Made by a program: the position numbers and the translations under genes
Part shown: one piece after another, positions 1-6,963 of the stretch
How positions within the stretch are numbered: position 1 is the stretch's first letter
How the letters are laid out: every line of letters begins with the position of its first letter
The notes under the pieces: model-generated
What the model was told of the DNA's origin: nothing
What the model saw: only the letters and a program-made list of their open reading frames with translations
Databases searched by the model: none
NCBI GenBank assembly: GCA_039808325.1
Contig: JBDHSU010000049.1
Location: 1-26,338 of the forward strand
Source of the DNA: JAFKKS01 sp039808325
Lineage (GTDB): Bacteria > Pseudomonadota > Alphaproteobacteria > Rhizobiales > Xanthobacteraceae
Length of the DNA: 26,338 nucleotides
Direction of reading: 5' to 3'

Positions 1-41
1 GCATACACCCCAAGATGAAACTGGTGGTGCACGTCAACTAG
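1..41 (+). CDS. C-terminal fragment of an unidentified protein (partial)
   Basis: In frame 3 the first bases read as the end of a protein, IHPKMKLVVHVN, followed by a TAG stop at 39-41. The alternating hydrophobic beta-strand character is protein-like, but only twelve residues are visible. The adjacent frame stays open for slightly longer with a less protein-like composition, so the assignment is weak. The family cannot be named. The gene would run into the window from the left and end just before repeat copy 1. Confidence 0.3.
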   Translation, partial: IHPKMKLVVHVN

Positions 42-66
42 AGACTCGGTCGTTCGCGTGAAGCGT

Positions 67-191
67 CTAGGCCCTCGATCACGATGATTTTGGATCGAAT
101 CGATCCAAAATCATGAACGCGATCGATTCTCATAACTTGGAGCGGGATGCGGGCGGAAAGCCGCTGCACACTTTTCCTCATCCCACACTAG
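67..191 (+). repeat. Palindromic intergenic repeat, copy 1 (two-hairpin element)
   Basis: The first part is a perfect 14-bp inverted repeat (84-97 with 101-114, arm ATGATTTTGGATCG, 3-nt loop). The second part (139-190) starts GGAGCGGGATGCGGGCGG and ends CTTTTCCTCATCCCACACTA. In copy 3 the matching ends form a 9-bp outer stem (AGCGGGATG/CATCCCGCT); here the right end has drifted. CTAG occurs at 67-70 and 188-191. Homology with copy 3 starts at the GATCACGATG near 77, so the left CTAG lies a few bases outside it. The right end overlaps the TAG stop of the adjacent minus-strand gene. The element resembles dispersed palindromic repeats of Rhizobiales; that comparison is from memory. Confidence 0.85.
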
Positions 192-1225
192 GTCAGCGCC
201 GTCCCGTACAGCAGCGTGTGCGATCCGTAGTAGATCGCGAGAAACAGCGCCAGCGAGGCGGCGAACGCCGCCGGTGCGAACAGCGGATGCGGTCGCCGCT
301 CCGTTTCGAGGCCGCGATCGGCAATGATCGCCAGCAGGACGGCGATGATCGGAGCGTGGCCGAGAACATCGATCTTGCCGAATTCAAACGTCGCACTGAC
401 GAACATCGCGGTGAGGATGATCGCCGCGAAGCGCCGGACCAGCGGCGTCCAGATGAGCGAGAAGGCGAGGACGAACTCCACCACCCCTGCCGCGCGCATG
501 AAGAATTCACTGTCGAATCCCATGGTGACGGAGGGGTGGGTGATGAAGAGGGGGAAGCTCCATTGCGGAAAGGCCCACTTCTCGACCGAGGCCCACATCA
601 ACGTGATCGCGGCGCTCCAGCGCATGATGTCGAGGGGGCGCCAGCCGAAAAGATCGGTGTCGAAGCCGCGGAGGGCCAGATAAACCGCGACGCCGAGGAA
701 AATCGGATAATCGGCGAGATGGAACGCGCCATACTCCTTGGCAGCCAGGCCGAAGAGGATCACGATGCCGAGCGCGGTCAGCGGCATCGTGCGCCGCCAG
801 ATCAGGCAGGTCGCCATGGCGAGTTGAAGCCAGGGGACAAGCGGCATCGTCGTCTTGAGCTCGGGAGTGAGCAGAATCCCGCCCATCGCCCACAGCGAGA
901 CGAAGAAGAAGCCGCAGACGATGCGGATCATAAGCTCGACGTTCGGAAGAAGATCGGCGGTCACCCGATCGATCGAGCGGACCATGGCGTGGCCGACCGG
1001 CGTGCCCTCGACGAGGCATCCGGCGAGCAATGTCAGGATCGCGACGGCGACAAGCTGTTCGAAATCCGGGCAGAGGACATTCTCAAGCCCGCGAGGCTGT
1101 CCGGCGACGTCGTAGGCGCAAAACCATTTGACATGCGCGCTTGCTTCCCCGCCAAGACCAAAAACCCATACGACAAACGCCAAAAGAATAACGCTTGCCA
1201 GCCGGATAGACGCGCGGCCGACCAT
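188..1225 (-). CDS. DoxX-like polytopic membrane protein with an N-terminal His after a predicted signal peptide
   Basis: This 345-residue protein is mostly hydrophobic, with about eight likely membrane segments. Residues 1-30 look like a Sec signal peptide ending in ASA. Cleavage there would leave His31 as the first mature residue (HVKWF), followed by two cysteines (Cys36 and Cys47) that could form a disulfide outside the membrane. The second half, from about residue 200, contains a charged WASVEKWAFPQW stretch between helices and then four closely spaced helices, which resembles the DoxX fold. The ATG is preceded by GAGGGGG four bases upstream. The TAG stop lies inside repeat copy 1. I do not know its substrate. 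A role in periplasmic redox or metal handling is only an inference from the N-terminal His and the di-haem peroxidase nearby. Confidence 0.75.
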   Translation of the reverse strand: MVGRASIRLASVILLAFVVWVFGLGGEASAHVKWFCAYDVAGQPRGLENVLCPDFEQLVAVAILTLLAGCLVEGTPVGHAMVRSIDRVTADLLPNVELMIRIVCGFFFVSLWAMGGILLTPELKTTMPLVPWLQLAMATCLIWRRTMPLTALGIVILFGLAAKEYGAFHLADYPIFLGVAVYLALRGFDTDLFGWRPLDIMRWSAAITLMWASVEKWAFPQWSFPLFITHPSVTMGFDSEFFMRAAGVVEFVLAFSLIWTPLVRRFAAIILTAMFVSATFEFGKIDVLGHAPIIAVLLAIIADRGLETERRPHPLFAPAAFAASLALFLAIYYGSHTLLYGTALT

Positions 1226-1672
1226 CGGGCCCCCTCGATTAGATATTGAGTAAAACCTTTTACCAGATTTATGGGTTCTTGTTAATCACTTGGTAACCGT
1301 AGGTTGCCGAATTGTGGCCGCGTGGTTAATATTCCTTTCTAAGGTGCGATGGCACCGCTGCTCTGGTGCAACCTCAGTTGCACCGTTGATGCGCCGAAAC
1401 GGCCACGCTATTTTCTCGCCACGGAAACGGGCCGCAAACACGGCGCGCGCAGAAGGCGGGGCATCGTGACGGCAGGGGGATCGGTTTTTTTCACTCCGGC
1501 GGCGCATAGGATTCAACACCCAGGGCCGACGCGATTTACGGTCAATAAACCCTTAACGAATAGTTACGGGGCGGGAACGTCTTTTAATCAAGTCAGCGGC
1601 ATCGCGACCCATGAGCATTAATGGGCATCGCGTATCTTCGAATGAAAGCCGAGGGGCAGGGAGATAAAAGAT
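1226..1672. other. Long intergenic region with tandem stem-loops
   Basis: About 450 bases without a convincing gene; the short open frames here have low-complexity, Arg-rich translations. It must carry the promoter of the minus-strand membrane protein (AT-rich stretch at about 1240-1300) and possibly that of the small peptide at 1673. It holds two adjacent hairpins at 1343-1384, a run of eight T at 1484-1491, and a TTAA-N7-TTAC sequence at 1553-1567 that is one base from the CtrA-box consensus TTAA-N7-TTAA. No tRNA or other known RNA was recognised. Confidence 0.5.
1343..1384. other. Two tandem perfect stem-loops with related stems
   Basis: Stem 1 is GGTGC (1343-1347) with GCACC (1352-1356) around a 4-nt loop. 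Stem 2 is GGTGCAAC (1365-1372) with GTTGCACC (1377-1384) around CTCA. Both stems share the GGTGC/GCACC core, so arms of one can also pair with arms of the other. No T-run follows immediately, so a simple intrinsic terminator is unlikely. Possible roles are a protein-binding double palindrome in DNA or a structured RNA element. Confidence 0.6.
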
Positions 1673-1834
1673 ATGATTGCAGCGATCAGCCTGGCGAGCA
1701 TGTTGTCGGGGGCGGCGTTGGCCTATTTCGCGCCGCAGGCGCAGGCGCGCACCGAATTGCTGGAAAAGTGCGCGGGCGGACTTCTGATTGCCGGCCTGTC
1801 GCTCATTGGCGGCGGCCTGCGCTTTTACTGCTGA
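1673..1834 (+). CDS. Small 53-residue membrane peptide, unknown function
   Basis: ATG at 1673 opens a 53-codon frame ending TGA at 1832-1834, preceded by a purine-rich GGGGCAGGGAGA that can serve as ribosome binding site. The product has a hydrophobic N-terminal segment with an AYFAP turn (about residues 1-19), a short polar linker QAQARTELLEK, and a second glycine-rich hydrophobic helix (about 34-47) ending in RFYC. This is a two-helix hairpin topology. The peptide ends 16 bases before the convergent stop of the peroxidase gene, leaving no room for a separate terminator. The amphipathic layout makes it look coding despite its size. I do not recognise a family. Confidence 0.55.
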   Translation: MIAAISLASMLSGAALAYFAPQAQARTELLEKCAGGLLIAGLSLIGGGLRFYC

Positions 1835-1850
1835 TTCATCCCGGCCTCCC

Positions 1851-2870
1851 TTAGCGCGGAAGGACAGGCACCGTCTCCGGCTTCATGTCTCCCGTCAGGG
1901 TCTCGAGGAACGCGATCAGGTCCGCCTTTTCCCGCTCGGTAAGCCCGAGGGGCTTGATTTCATTGGATCGGCTCGGGCGGTCGATTCCGCCCCGATTATA
2001 GAGTTCGATCACCTCCGCGAGCGTCGTGACGGAGCCGTCATGCATGTAGGGGGACCGGCGGGCCACGTCGCGCAGCGTCGGCGTTTTGAAGGCGTATTTG
2101 AGCTTCTTCGATGTCGGGAAGAATTGTCCGCGCCCGATATCGTCGCCCGTCGAAGAGCCGATGTCGTGGAAGGAGCCATCGGTGAAGGCCCAGCCTGAAT
2201 GGCAGGCGGCGCAATTGGCCTTGCCGTTGAAAACGTCGAAGCCGCGTTTGGCCTGCTCGCTGATGGCCTTCTTGTCGCCGTCGATCCATCGGTCGAAAGG
2301 CGCCGGGGCCGAGACGATCGAGCGCTCGTAGGTCGCGACCGCGCGTTCGATGTTGCGCCGGCTGATGGCATCCTCTCCGAAGGCGGCGCGGAAGGCTTCG
2401 ACGTAACCTGGAATCGCGGCGAGCCGTTTCACCAGGTCCGCTTCGGACAGGTTCATATTGTTTGCCGCGGTGATCGGACCGAAGGTCACCGCCTCCAGGC
2501 TGGGGAATTTGCCGTCCCAACCGAGAATCGGCACGGTGCCGACATTGAGCAATGTCGGCGAGCGAAGCGGCATGGGAGTCTGTGTATCGCTGAGCGCGCG
2601 GGGCAAACTGTCCGTCCACGACAGCGACGGATTATGACAGGTCGCGCACGAGCGTGACCGCGAACCCGACAAGATCGGATCGAAGAAAAGAAGCTTGCCG
2701 AGGTGCGCTTTAGCAGGTGTGTAGGGGTTTTCCTTGGGATAGCTCACCGGCACCGCGGGGCGCCTGTATTCGGCGCGCCAGGCGACACGATGCGTAGCGC
2801 CCGCGACCGCGGCCACGGAGCATGCCATAAGGAGCACAGACGCCAGTGCTCTGCATGTCCCAAGGTTCAT
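1851..2870 (-). CDS. Di-haem cytochrome c peroxidase (CcpA/MauG superfamily)
   Basis: The 339-residue protein has a signal peptide (about residues 1-24, ending VAAVAGA) and two c-type haem attachment sites, CATCH at 75-79 and CAACH at 220-224. These mark the periplasmic di-haem peroxidase family, which reduces hydrogen peroxide with electrons from small cytochromes. The C-terminal motif SPYMHDGSVTTL carries Met276 at the position that usually ligates the high-potential haem in true peroxidases; MauG has Tyr there. That favours peroxidase over cofactor-maturation activity. The ATG at 2870 is chosen because GAGGA lies five to six bases upstream; a GTG five codons further out would overlap that site. 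It follows gntR on the same strand after a 189-base gap, so it probably has its own promoter. Length is normal for the family. Confidence 0.9.
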   Translation of the reverse strand: MNLGTCRALASVLLMACSVAAVAGATHRVAWRAEYRRPAVPVSYPKENPYTPAKAHLGKLLFFDPILSGSRSRSCATCHNPSLSWTDSLPRALSDTQTPMPLRSPTLLNVGTVPILGWDGKFPSLEAVTFGPITAANNMNLSEADLVKRLAAIPGYVEAFRAAFGEDAISRRNIERAVATYERSIVSAPAPFDRWIDGDKKAISEQAKRGFDVFNGKANCAACHSGWAFTDGSFHDIGSSTGDDIGRGQFFPTSKKLKYAFKTPTLRDVARRSPYMHDGSVTTLAEVIELYNRGGIDRPSRSNEIKPLGLTEREKADLIAFLETLTGDMKPETVPVLPR

Positions 2871-2977
2871 AGAAGTCCTCAACACTATCAGGTTGGCTGA
2901 GGACTATTGACGATTCGCTAACGTAAGGCCGGTGGCGAGTCATCATTAAGGTTTAGTGCAAGTGGCGCTAATAGCGG

Positions 2978-3002
2978 CGGCTGCAATACTTTCAGGCAGC
3001 CG
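2978..3002. terminator. Hairpin between the gntR and peroxidase genes
   Basis: CGGCTGC (2978-2984) pairs perfectly with GCAGCCG (2996-3002) around an 11-nt loop. It lies downstream of the gntR stop and upstream of the peroxidase start, both on the minus strand. No clear T-run follows on the minus strand, so it may be a weak terminator or an operator-like palindrome. Confidence 0.3.
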
Positions 3003-3059
3003 GTCTCTACTTATGCGTGTGCGCGCCCGTTCTTATCGCGCCTGTCGGCCTGCGCGGCG

Positions 3060-3755
3060 TCAGCGAAAATAGCGGGGGTGCCGTTGGCGCATGACGGGGC
3101 TGAACGCGATCGATTTCGACAAGTGCTCGCGCACACATTCCTGCGCGCGCGTCGCGTTCCCCTTTTCGATGGCGCTGGCGATGGCGGCATGATCGTCAAT
3201 CACTTGGCGTGCCTTGCCCTCGACCGGCAAATGGAGGTGACGCAGGCGATCGATCTGGCCGTTATGCCGGCGGACCGTCGCCCAAAGGTCGGGAATTCCG
3301 GCCGCGCGATACATCGCGGCGTGAAACGCGAGGTCGAGATCCCAAAAACGGACGAGATCGTTGCGTTTCGCGGCCCACTCTTGCTGGTCGATGACGGAAC
3401 GGAGTTCGGAGACGAGCGCGGCGTCCGCCGCCTCACTGAGGACGCGGGCGATCTCGGTCTCCAAGGCGCGGCGCAGAAACTGCGCCTGCCGCGCGCTCTC
3501 CACATCGATGAGGCTGACGATGGTCGTATGCTGCGGAAATATCTCGACGAGCCCTTCCTCCTGAAGGCGAAGGAGGGCGTCCCGGATCGGAGTGGAACTG
3601 AGTCCGAAGCGCTCCTGCAAGGCTGGCCGCAGCAGCGGAGTGCCGGGCGGGAGCGCCAGCGAGATGATCTCCTCGCGCAGCACTTCGAAAACGTGCGCGG
3701 CGGCTTGCCGGGATTTGTCGCGCGAAGCCGGCGCCGGACGCGTCGCATGGTCCAT
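3060..3755 (-). CDS. GntR-family transcriptional regulator, FCD (FadR-type) subfamily
   Basis: A 231-residue regulator with an N-terminal winged helix-turn-helix (about residues 15-80; ALQERFGLSSTPIRDALLRL is the recognition region) and an all-helical FCD effector domain (about 85-215). The metal/ligand-binding residues of FCD proteins are visible: Asp141 and His145 in DLAFH, His189 in DDHAAI and His211 in REHL. Such proteins usually repress nearby catabolic genes and are released by a carboxylate or sugar-acid ligand. The ATG at 3755 has GGAGG seven bases upstream; an in-frame upstream start lacks this. The gene is divergent from the binding-protein gene at 3893, and a 12-bp palindrome lies between them. 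It probably controls itself and the plus-strand genes to its right (inference). Confidence 0.9.
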   Translation of the reverse strand: MDHATRPAPASRDKSRQAAAHVFEVLREEIISLALPPGTPLLRPALQERFGLSSTPIRDALLRLQEEGLVEIFPQHTTIVSLIDVESARQAQFLRRALETEIARVLSEAADAALVSELRSVIDQQEWAAKRNDLVRFWDLDLAFHAAMYRAAGIPDLWATVRRHNGQIDRLRHLHLPVEGKARQVIDDHAAIASAIEKGNATRAQECVREHLSKSIAFSPVMRQRHPRYFR

Positions 3756-3804
3756 CGATAGGCCTCCGATCCAGCTTGGGCCGTCAAGCACGCATGGGGT
3801 TGCG

Positions 3805-3824
3805 TTGACACGCTAATGCATTAG
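3805..3824. promoter_or_regulatory. TTGACA -35 box joined to a perfect 12-bp palindrome (candidate GntR operator)
   Basis: TTGACA at 3805-3810 is followed two bases later by CTAATGCATTAG at 3813-3824, a perfect palindrome that extends imperfectly to CACGCTAATGCATTAGTGCT. It sits in the spacer expected between -35 and -10 of a plus-strand promoter, in the intergenic region shared with the divergent gntR gene. That is a classic place for a repressor site. The -10 region is not obvious. Confidence 0.55.
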
Positions 3825-3892
3825 TGCTTTTCGAGGTCAATGTCTGGATCGCGGGCGAGAGCCTGGAAATCCGAAAAAGGCGAGGAATTTCA

Positions 3893-4906
3893 ATGTTGGA
3901 TCGGCGTCAAACGCTGGCGTTGCTGGCAGGGTCGGCGGCTCTTGGATGGTCGGCCCGCGCCTCGGCGCAGCAAAAGTCTCAGATCGTCGTGTCACGCCAA
4001 TTCGGCATCCTCTATCTGCCGACCCATGTCATCGAGAAGCAGGGGCTGATCGAGAAGCACGCGGCAAAGCTCGGGCTCTCCGGCGTGACTGCGAAATGGG
4101 TAACGCTCTCGGGCGGCGGCGCGCAGACCGACGCGCTCCTCTCGGGCAATGTCGATCTCGTCAATACCGGGACCGGCAACCTCTTGCTGCTCTGGGATCG
4201 CACACGCGGCGGTGTGAAGGGCATCGTGGCGTCGTCGGCGCAGCCGCTCGTCCTGATCACCCGCAATCCGAAGATCAAGGAACTGAAGGATTACGGGCCG
4301 GACGACAAGATCGCGGTGCCGACGGTGAAGATTTCGACCCAGGCCATTTTGCTGCAGATGGCGGCCGGCAAGATGTACGGCGCCGACCAATGGTCGAAAT
4401 TCGACCCGAACACGGTGCAGCTCAGCCATCCCGACGCGGCGGCGGCGCTCGCCAATCCGAACCACGAGGTCACAAGTCACTTCTCGGCGCCGCCGTATCA
4501 GGCCTACGAACTCAAGAACGTGCCCGGGGCACACGCCGTCGTGGATTCGACGAGCATCATCGGCGGATCGCTGACGCAAGGGCAATTCTTCACGACCACC
4601 AAATTCGCCGACGCCAATCCGAAGCTCGTTCAGGCGATCCGTGGCGCGGCCGAGGAAGCGCGAGCCTTCATCCTGTCCAACACCAAGGATGCGATCGCGA
4701 TCTATAAGGAGGTCACCGGCGACAAGGCGAGCGTCGAGGATCTTGCCGGCCTGCTCGCGCAGCCCGGCATGATGGCGTGGGACTTGCCGCCGCAAGGCAC
4801 GATGAAATTCGCGCAGCATCTGCACAAGGTCGGGACGTTGAAGACGCTGCCGGCCTCGTGGAAAGACTATTACCTGCCCGCCGCCCACGATCTCGCGGGA
4901 AGCTGA
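3893..4906 (+). CDS. ABC transporter substrate-binding protein, NMT1/SsuA/TauA type (orphan)
   Basis: A 337-residue exported binding protein. Residues 1-26 form a signal with an arginine pair (LDRRQTLALLAG) and an alanine-rich cleavage region ASAQ, so Tat or Sec export is possible. The mature part has the type II periplasmic-binding layout of the nitrate/sulfonate/taurine/pyrimidine family: an early FGILYLPTHVIEKQGLIEK segment and the LLSGNVDLVNTGTGNLLLLWD loop. Ligands of this family are small organic anions or aromatics, and the ligand here cannot be told. The ATG at 3893 has GAGGA six bases upstream; the longer open frame starting at 3824 overlaps the operator and lacks a site. No cognate permease or ATPase is adjacent, which is unusual. 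A hairpin terminator follows. Confidence 0.85.
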   Translation: MLDRRQTLALLAGSAALGWSARASAQQKSQIVVSRQFGILYLPTHVIEKQGLIEKHAAKLGLSGVTAKWVTLSGGGAQTDALLSGNVDLVNTGTGNLLLLWDRTRGGVKGIVASSAQPLVLITRNPKIKELKDYGPDDKIAVPTVKISTQAILLQMAAGKMYGADQWSKFDPNTVQLSHPDAAAALANPNHEVTSHFSAPPYQAYELKNVPGAHAVVDSTSIIGGSLTQGQFFTTTKFADANPKLVQAIRGAAEEARAFILSNTKDAIAIYKEVTGDKASVEDLAGLLAQPGMMAWDLPPQGTMKFAQHLHKVGTLKTLPASWKDYYLPAAHDLAGS

Positions 4907-4970
4907 CGCGTCCGCCTGGGGCTTGATTCAACGGCGCTGAATGAGGCCCGCCGCTCTTCTCGTTGCTCGG

Positions 4971-5008
4971 GCATGCTCCTCCGGGCCGAGGCCCGAGGGC
5001 ATGCTTTT
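4971..5008 (+). terminator. Probable intrinsic terminator after the orphan binding protein
   Basis: GCATGC (4971-4976) and GCATGC (4999-5004) close a GC-rich hairpin whose inner stem is CGGGCC/GGCCCG (4982-4987 with 4990-4995) around a two-base loop. TTTT (5005-5008) follows directly. There is a small bulge in the left arm. It lies about 65 bases after the stop of the binding-protein gene and separates it from the dehydratase gene. Confidence 0.55.
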
Positions 5009-5040
5009 CCGAAACCGGTGCCCGCGTTTCGGGATCATGG
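5001..5040. repeat. Short palindromic intergenic repeat (CCGAAA/TTTCGG type)
   Basis: The segment contains the inverted repeat CCGAAA (5009-5014) and TTTCGG (5027-5032) around CCGGTG, followed by GATCATG. From memory this matches a repeat very common between genes of Bradyrhizobium-like Rhizobiales. It overlaps the T-run of the preceding hairpin. The rest of the 4907-5217 gap holds nothing else clear apart from a short direct repeat at 5087-5104. Confidence 0.55.
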
Positions 5041-5086
5041 CTCTCGGTGCGATCAAGGCTCTGGAAAAGCCGGCCTTCGATCGGCT

Positions 5087-5104
5087 ATCGTATGATGATC
5101 GTAT
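5087..5104 (+). promoter_or_regulatory. ATCGTAT direct repeat spaced one helical turn, upstream of the dehydratase
   Basis: ATCGTAT occurs at 5087-5093 and again at 5098-5104, start to start 11 bases apart, about 115 bases before the dehydratase start. Direct repeats with one-turn spacing suit a regulator binding on one face of the helix, but this could be chance. Confidence 0.25.
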
Positions 5105-5217
5105 TTCCCGCCGCCTCGACGGTTCGGCGACTGCGCGTCTTGTCGCCGCCGTCCGCAGGGCTCTCCGCTTGCCGGGATATCGCCTCCCGGGCGCGATAGC
5201 CACGAAAGAGTGACGCC

Positions 5218-6951
5218 ATGTCCCGCAAATCGCCATCCGAACTGAGAAGCGCCCGTTGGTTCGCCCCCGACGATTTGCGTGCCTTCGGACACCGTTCGCG
5301 CGCGATGCAGATGGGCTACGCGCCGGAGGAGTGGAAGGGGAGGCCGGTGATCGCCATCCTCAACACCTGGTCGGATGCGCAGCCGTGCCACATGCACTTC
5401 AAGACGCGCGTCGACGACGTGCGTCGCGGCGTGCTGATGGCCGGCGGCTTTCCCATGGAGCTGCCGGCGCTGTCGCTGTCGGAATCCTATCTGAAGCCGA
5501 CGACGATGCTTTACCGCAACCTGCTGGCGATGGACGCTGAAGAGCTGCTGCGCGGCCATCCCGTCGACGGGGTCGTGCTGATGGGCGGGTGCGACAAGAC
5601 CACGCCGGCGCTGCTTCTCGGCGCAACCAGCATGAACATTCCAGCAATCTATCTGCCGGCCGGGCCGATGCTGCGCGGCAACTGGAAGGGCAAGACGCTC
5701 GGCTCCGGCTCCGATGCCTGGAAATTCTGGGACGAGCGGCGGGCGGGTAAAATCTCCGATGCCGACTGGGTCGACGTCGAAGGCGGCATCGCCCGCAGCT
5801 ACGGCACCTGCATGACCATGGGCACGGCCTCGACGATGACCGCGATCGCGGAATCGATCGGCATGACCCTGCCGGGAGCGTCGTCCATCCCCGCCGCCGA
5901 TGCGGGGCATATCCGCATGGCATCGGAATGCGGCCGCCGCATCGTCGAGATGGTGTGGGAGGACCTCACGCCGAGAAAAATTCAAACGCGGGCGGCGTTC
6001 GAGAACGCGATCACGGTCGCGATGGCGATGGGCTGTTCGACCAACGCGATCATTCACCTGATCGCGCAGGCGCGTCGCGCCGGGCAGGACATCGGCCTCG
6101 ACGATTTCGAGGCCGCGAGCCGCAAGGTCCCCGTCATCGCCAATGTCCGCCCGTCCGGCGACAAATATCTGATGGAGGATTTTTATTACGCCGGCGGTTT
6201 GCCGGGCCTGATGTCGCGCATCAAGGACCACCTGCACCTCGACGCGGTCACTGTCACCGGCAAGACGCTGGGTGAGAACATCGCGCGTGCCGAAGTCTAC
6301 AACGACGACGTCATCCGCACCGTCGACAACGCCATTTACGCGGAAGGCGCGCTCGCCGTTCTCAAGGGCAATCTCGCGCCCGACGGTTGCGTCATCAAGC
6401 CGTCCGCCTGCGATCCGCGGTTCTTGAAGCACACCGGTCCCGCGCTTGTGTTCGACGACTATCCTTCGATGAAGAAGGCGATCGACGATCCCGATCTCGA
6501 TGTCACCGCCGACCACGTGCTGATCCTGCGCAATGCGGGACCGCAAGGCGGGCCCGGCATGCCGGAGTGGGGCATGCTGCCGATCCCGACCAAGCTCGTG
6601 AGGCAGGGCGTCCGCGACATGGTGCGTCTGTCGGACGCGCGCATGAGCGGCACGAGCTACGGCGCGTGCATCCTGCACGTCGCGCCGGAAGCCTACATCG
6701 GCGGACCGCTGGCGCTGGTGCGCAACGGCGACATGATCACGCTCGACGTCGCCGCGCGCACGATCGATCTCGATGTGCCCGAAGCGGAGCTCGCGGCGCG
6801 CCGTGCCGCCTGGAAGGCGCCGGAGACCCGATACGAGCGCGGCTACGGCTGGATGTTCACGCGTCACATCAAACAGGCGAACGACGGCTGCGATTTCGAT
6901 TTTCTCGAGACTTCGTTCGGCGCGCCCGTGGGCGAGCCGGCCATCTTTTGA
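5218..6951 (+). CDS. IlvD/Edd-family sugar-acid dehydratase, L-arabinonate dehydratase type
   Basis: The 577-residue enzyme belongs to the Fe-S dehydratases that remove water from dihydroxy acids or aldonates to give 2-keto-3-deoxy acids. Cluster ligands are clear: Cys57 in SDAQPCH, Cys125 in GGCDKTTPA and Cys198 in GTCMTMGTAST, the spacing of the [2Fe-2S] pentonate/hexonate dehydratases. The catalytic serine region RLSDARMSGTSYG (Ser477 in SGT) is intact. The length and GGPGMPEWGMLPIP motif fit L-arabinonate, D-xylonate or similar dehydratases better than housekeeping IlvD. It is followed 12 bases after its stop by an RraA-type aldolase gene, so the pair could turn an aldonate into pyruvate plus an aldehyde (inference). 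ATG at 5218 has only a weak upstream site (GAAAGAG). Confidence 0.9.
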   Translation: MSRKSPSELRSARWFAPDDLRAFGHRSRAMQMGYAPEEWKGRPVIAILNTWSDAQPCHMHFKTRVDDVRRGVLMAGGFPMELPALSLSESYLKPTTMLYRNLLAMDAEELLRGHPVDGVVLMGGCDKTTPALLLGATSMNIPAIYLPAGPMLRGNWKGKTLGSGSDAWKFWDERRAGKISDADWVDVEGGIARSYGTCMTMGTASTMTAIAESIGMTLPGASSIPAADAGHIRMASECGRRIVEMVWEDLTPRKIQTRAAFENAITVAMAMGCSTNAIIHLIAQARRAGQDIGLDDFEAASRKVPVIANVRPSGDKYLMEDFYYAGGLPGLMSRIKDHLHLDAVTVTGKTLGENIARAEVYNDDVIRTVDNAIYAEGALAVLKGNLAPDGCVIKPSACDPRFLKHTGPALVFDDYPSMKKAIDDPDLDVTADHVLILRNAGPQGGPGMPEWGMLPIPTKLVRQGVRDMVRLSDARMSGTSYGACILHVAPEAYIGGPLALVRNGDMITLDVAARTIDLDVPEAELAARRAAWKAPETRYERGYGWMFTRHIKQANDGCDFDFLETSFGAPVGEPAIF

Positions 6952-6963
6952 TTGGAGAATGGA

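Noticed and set aside
67..191. CRISPR array or attachment site suggested by the palindromes
   Set aside because: There are only three dispersed copies, no regular spacers, no cas, integrase or tRNA gene in the window.
113..1249. 378-codon plus-strand open frame over the DoxX-like gene
   Set aside because: Charged low-complexity translation, while the minus strand encodes clear membrane helices.
1484..1491. T-run as an intrinsic terminator
   Set aside because: No stable GC hairpin directly precedes it on the plus strand.
1286..1519. 77-codon minus-strand frame in the intergenic region
   Set aside because: No ribosome site, Arg-rich composition, and it runs across the tandem stem-loops.
4941..5213. 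90-codon plus-strand frame before the dehydratase
   Set aside because: It lies over a terminator-like hairpin and an intergenic repeat and has no protein-like features.
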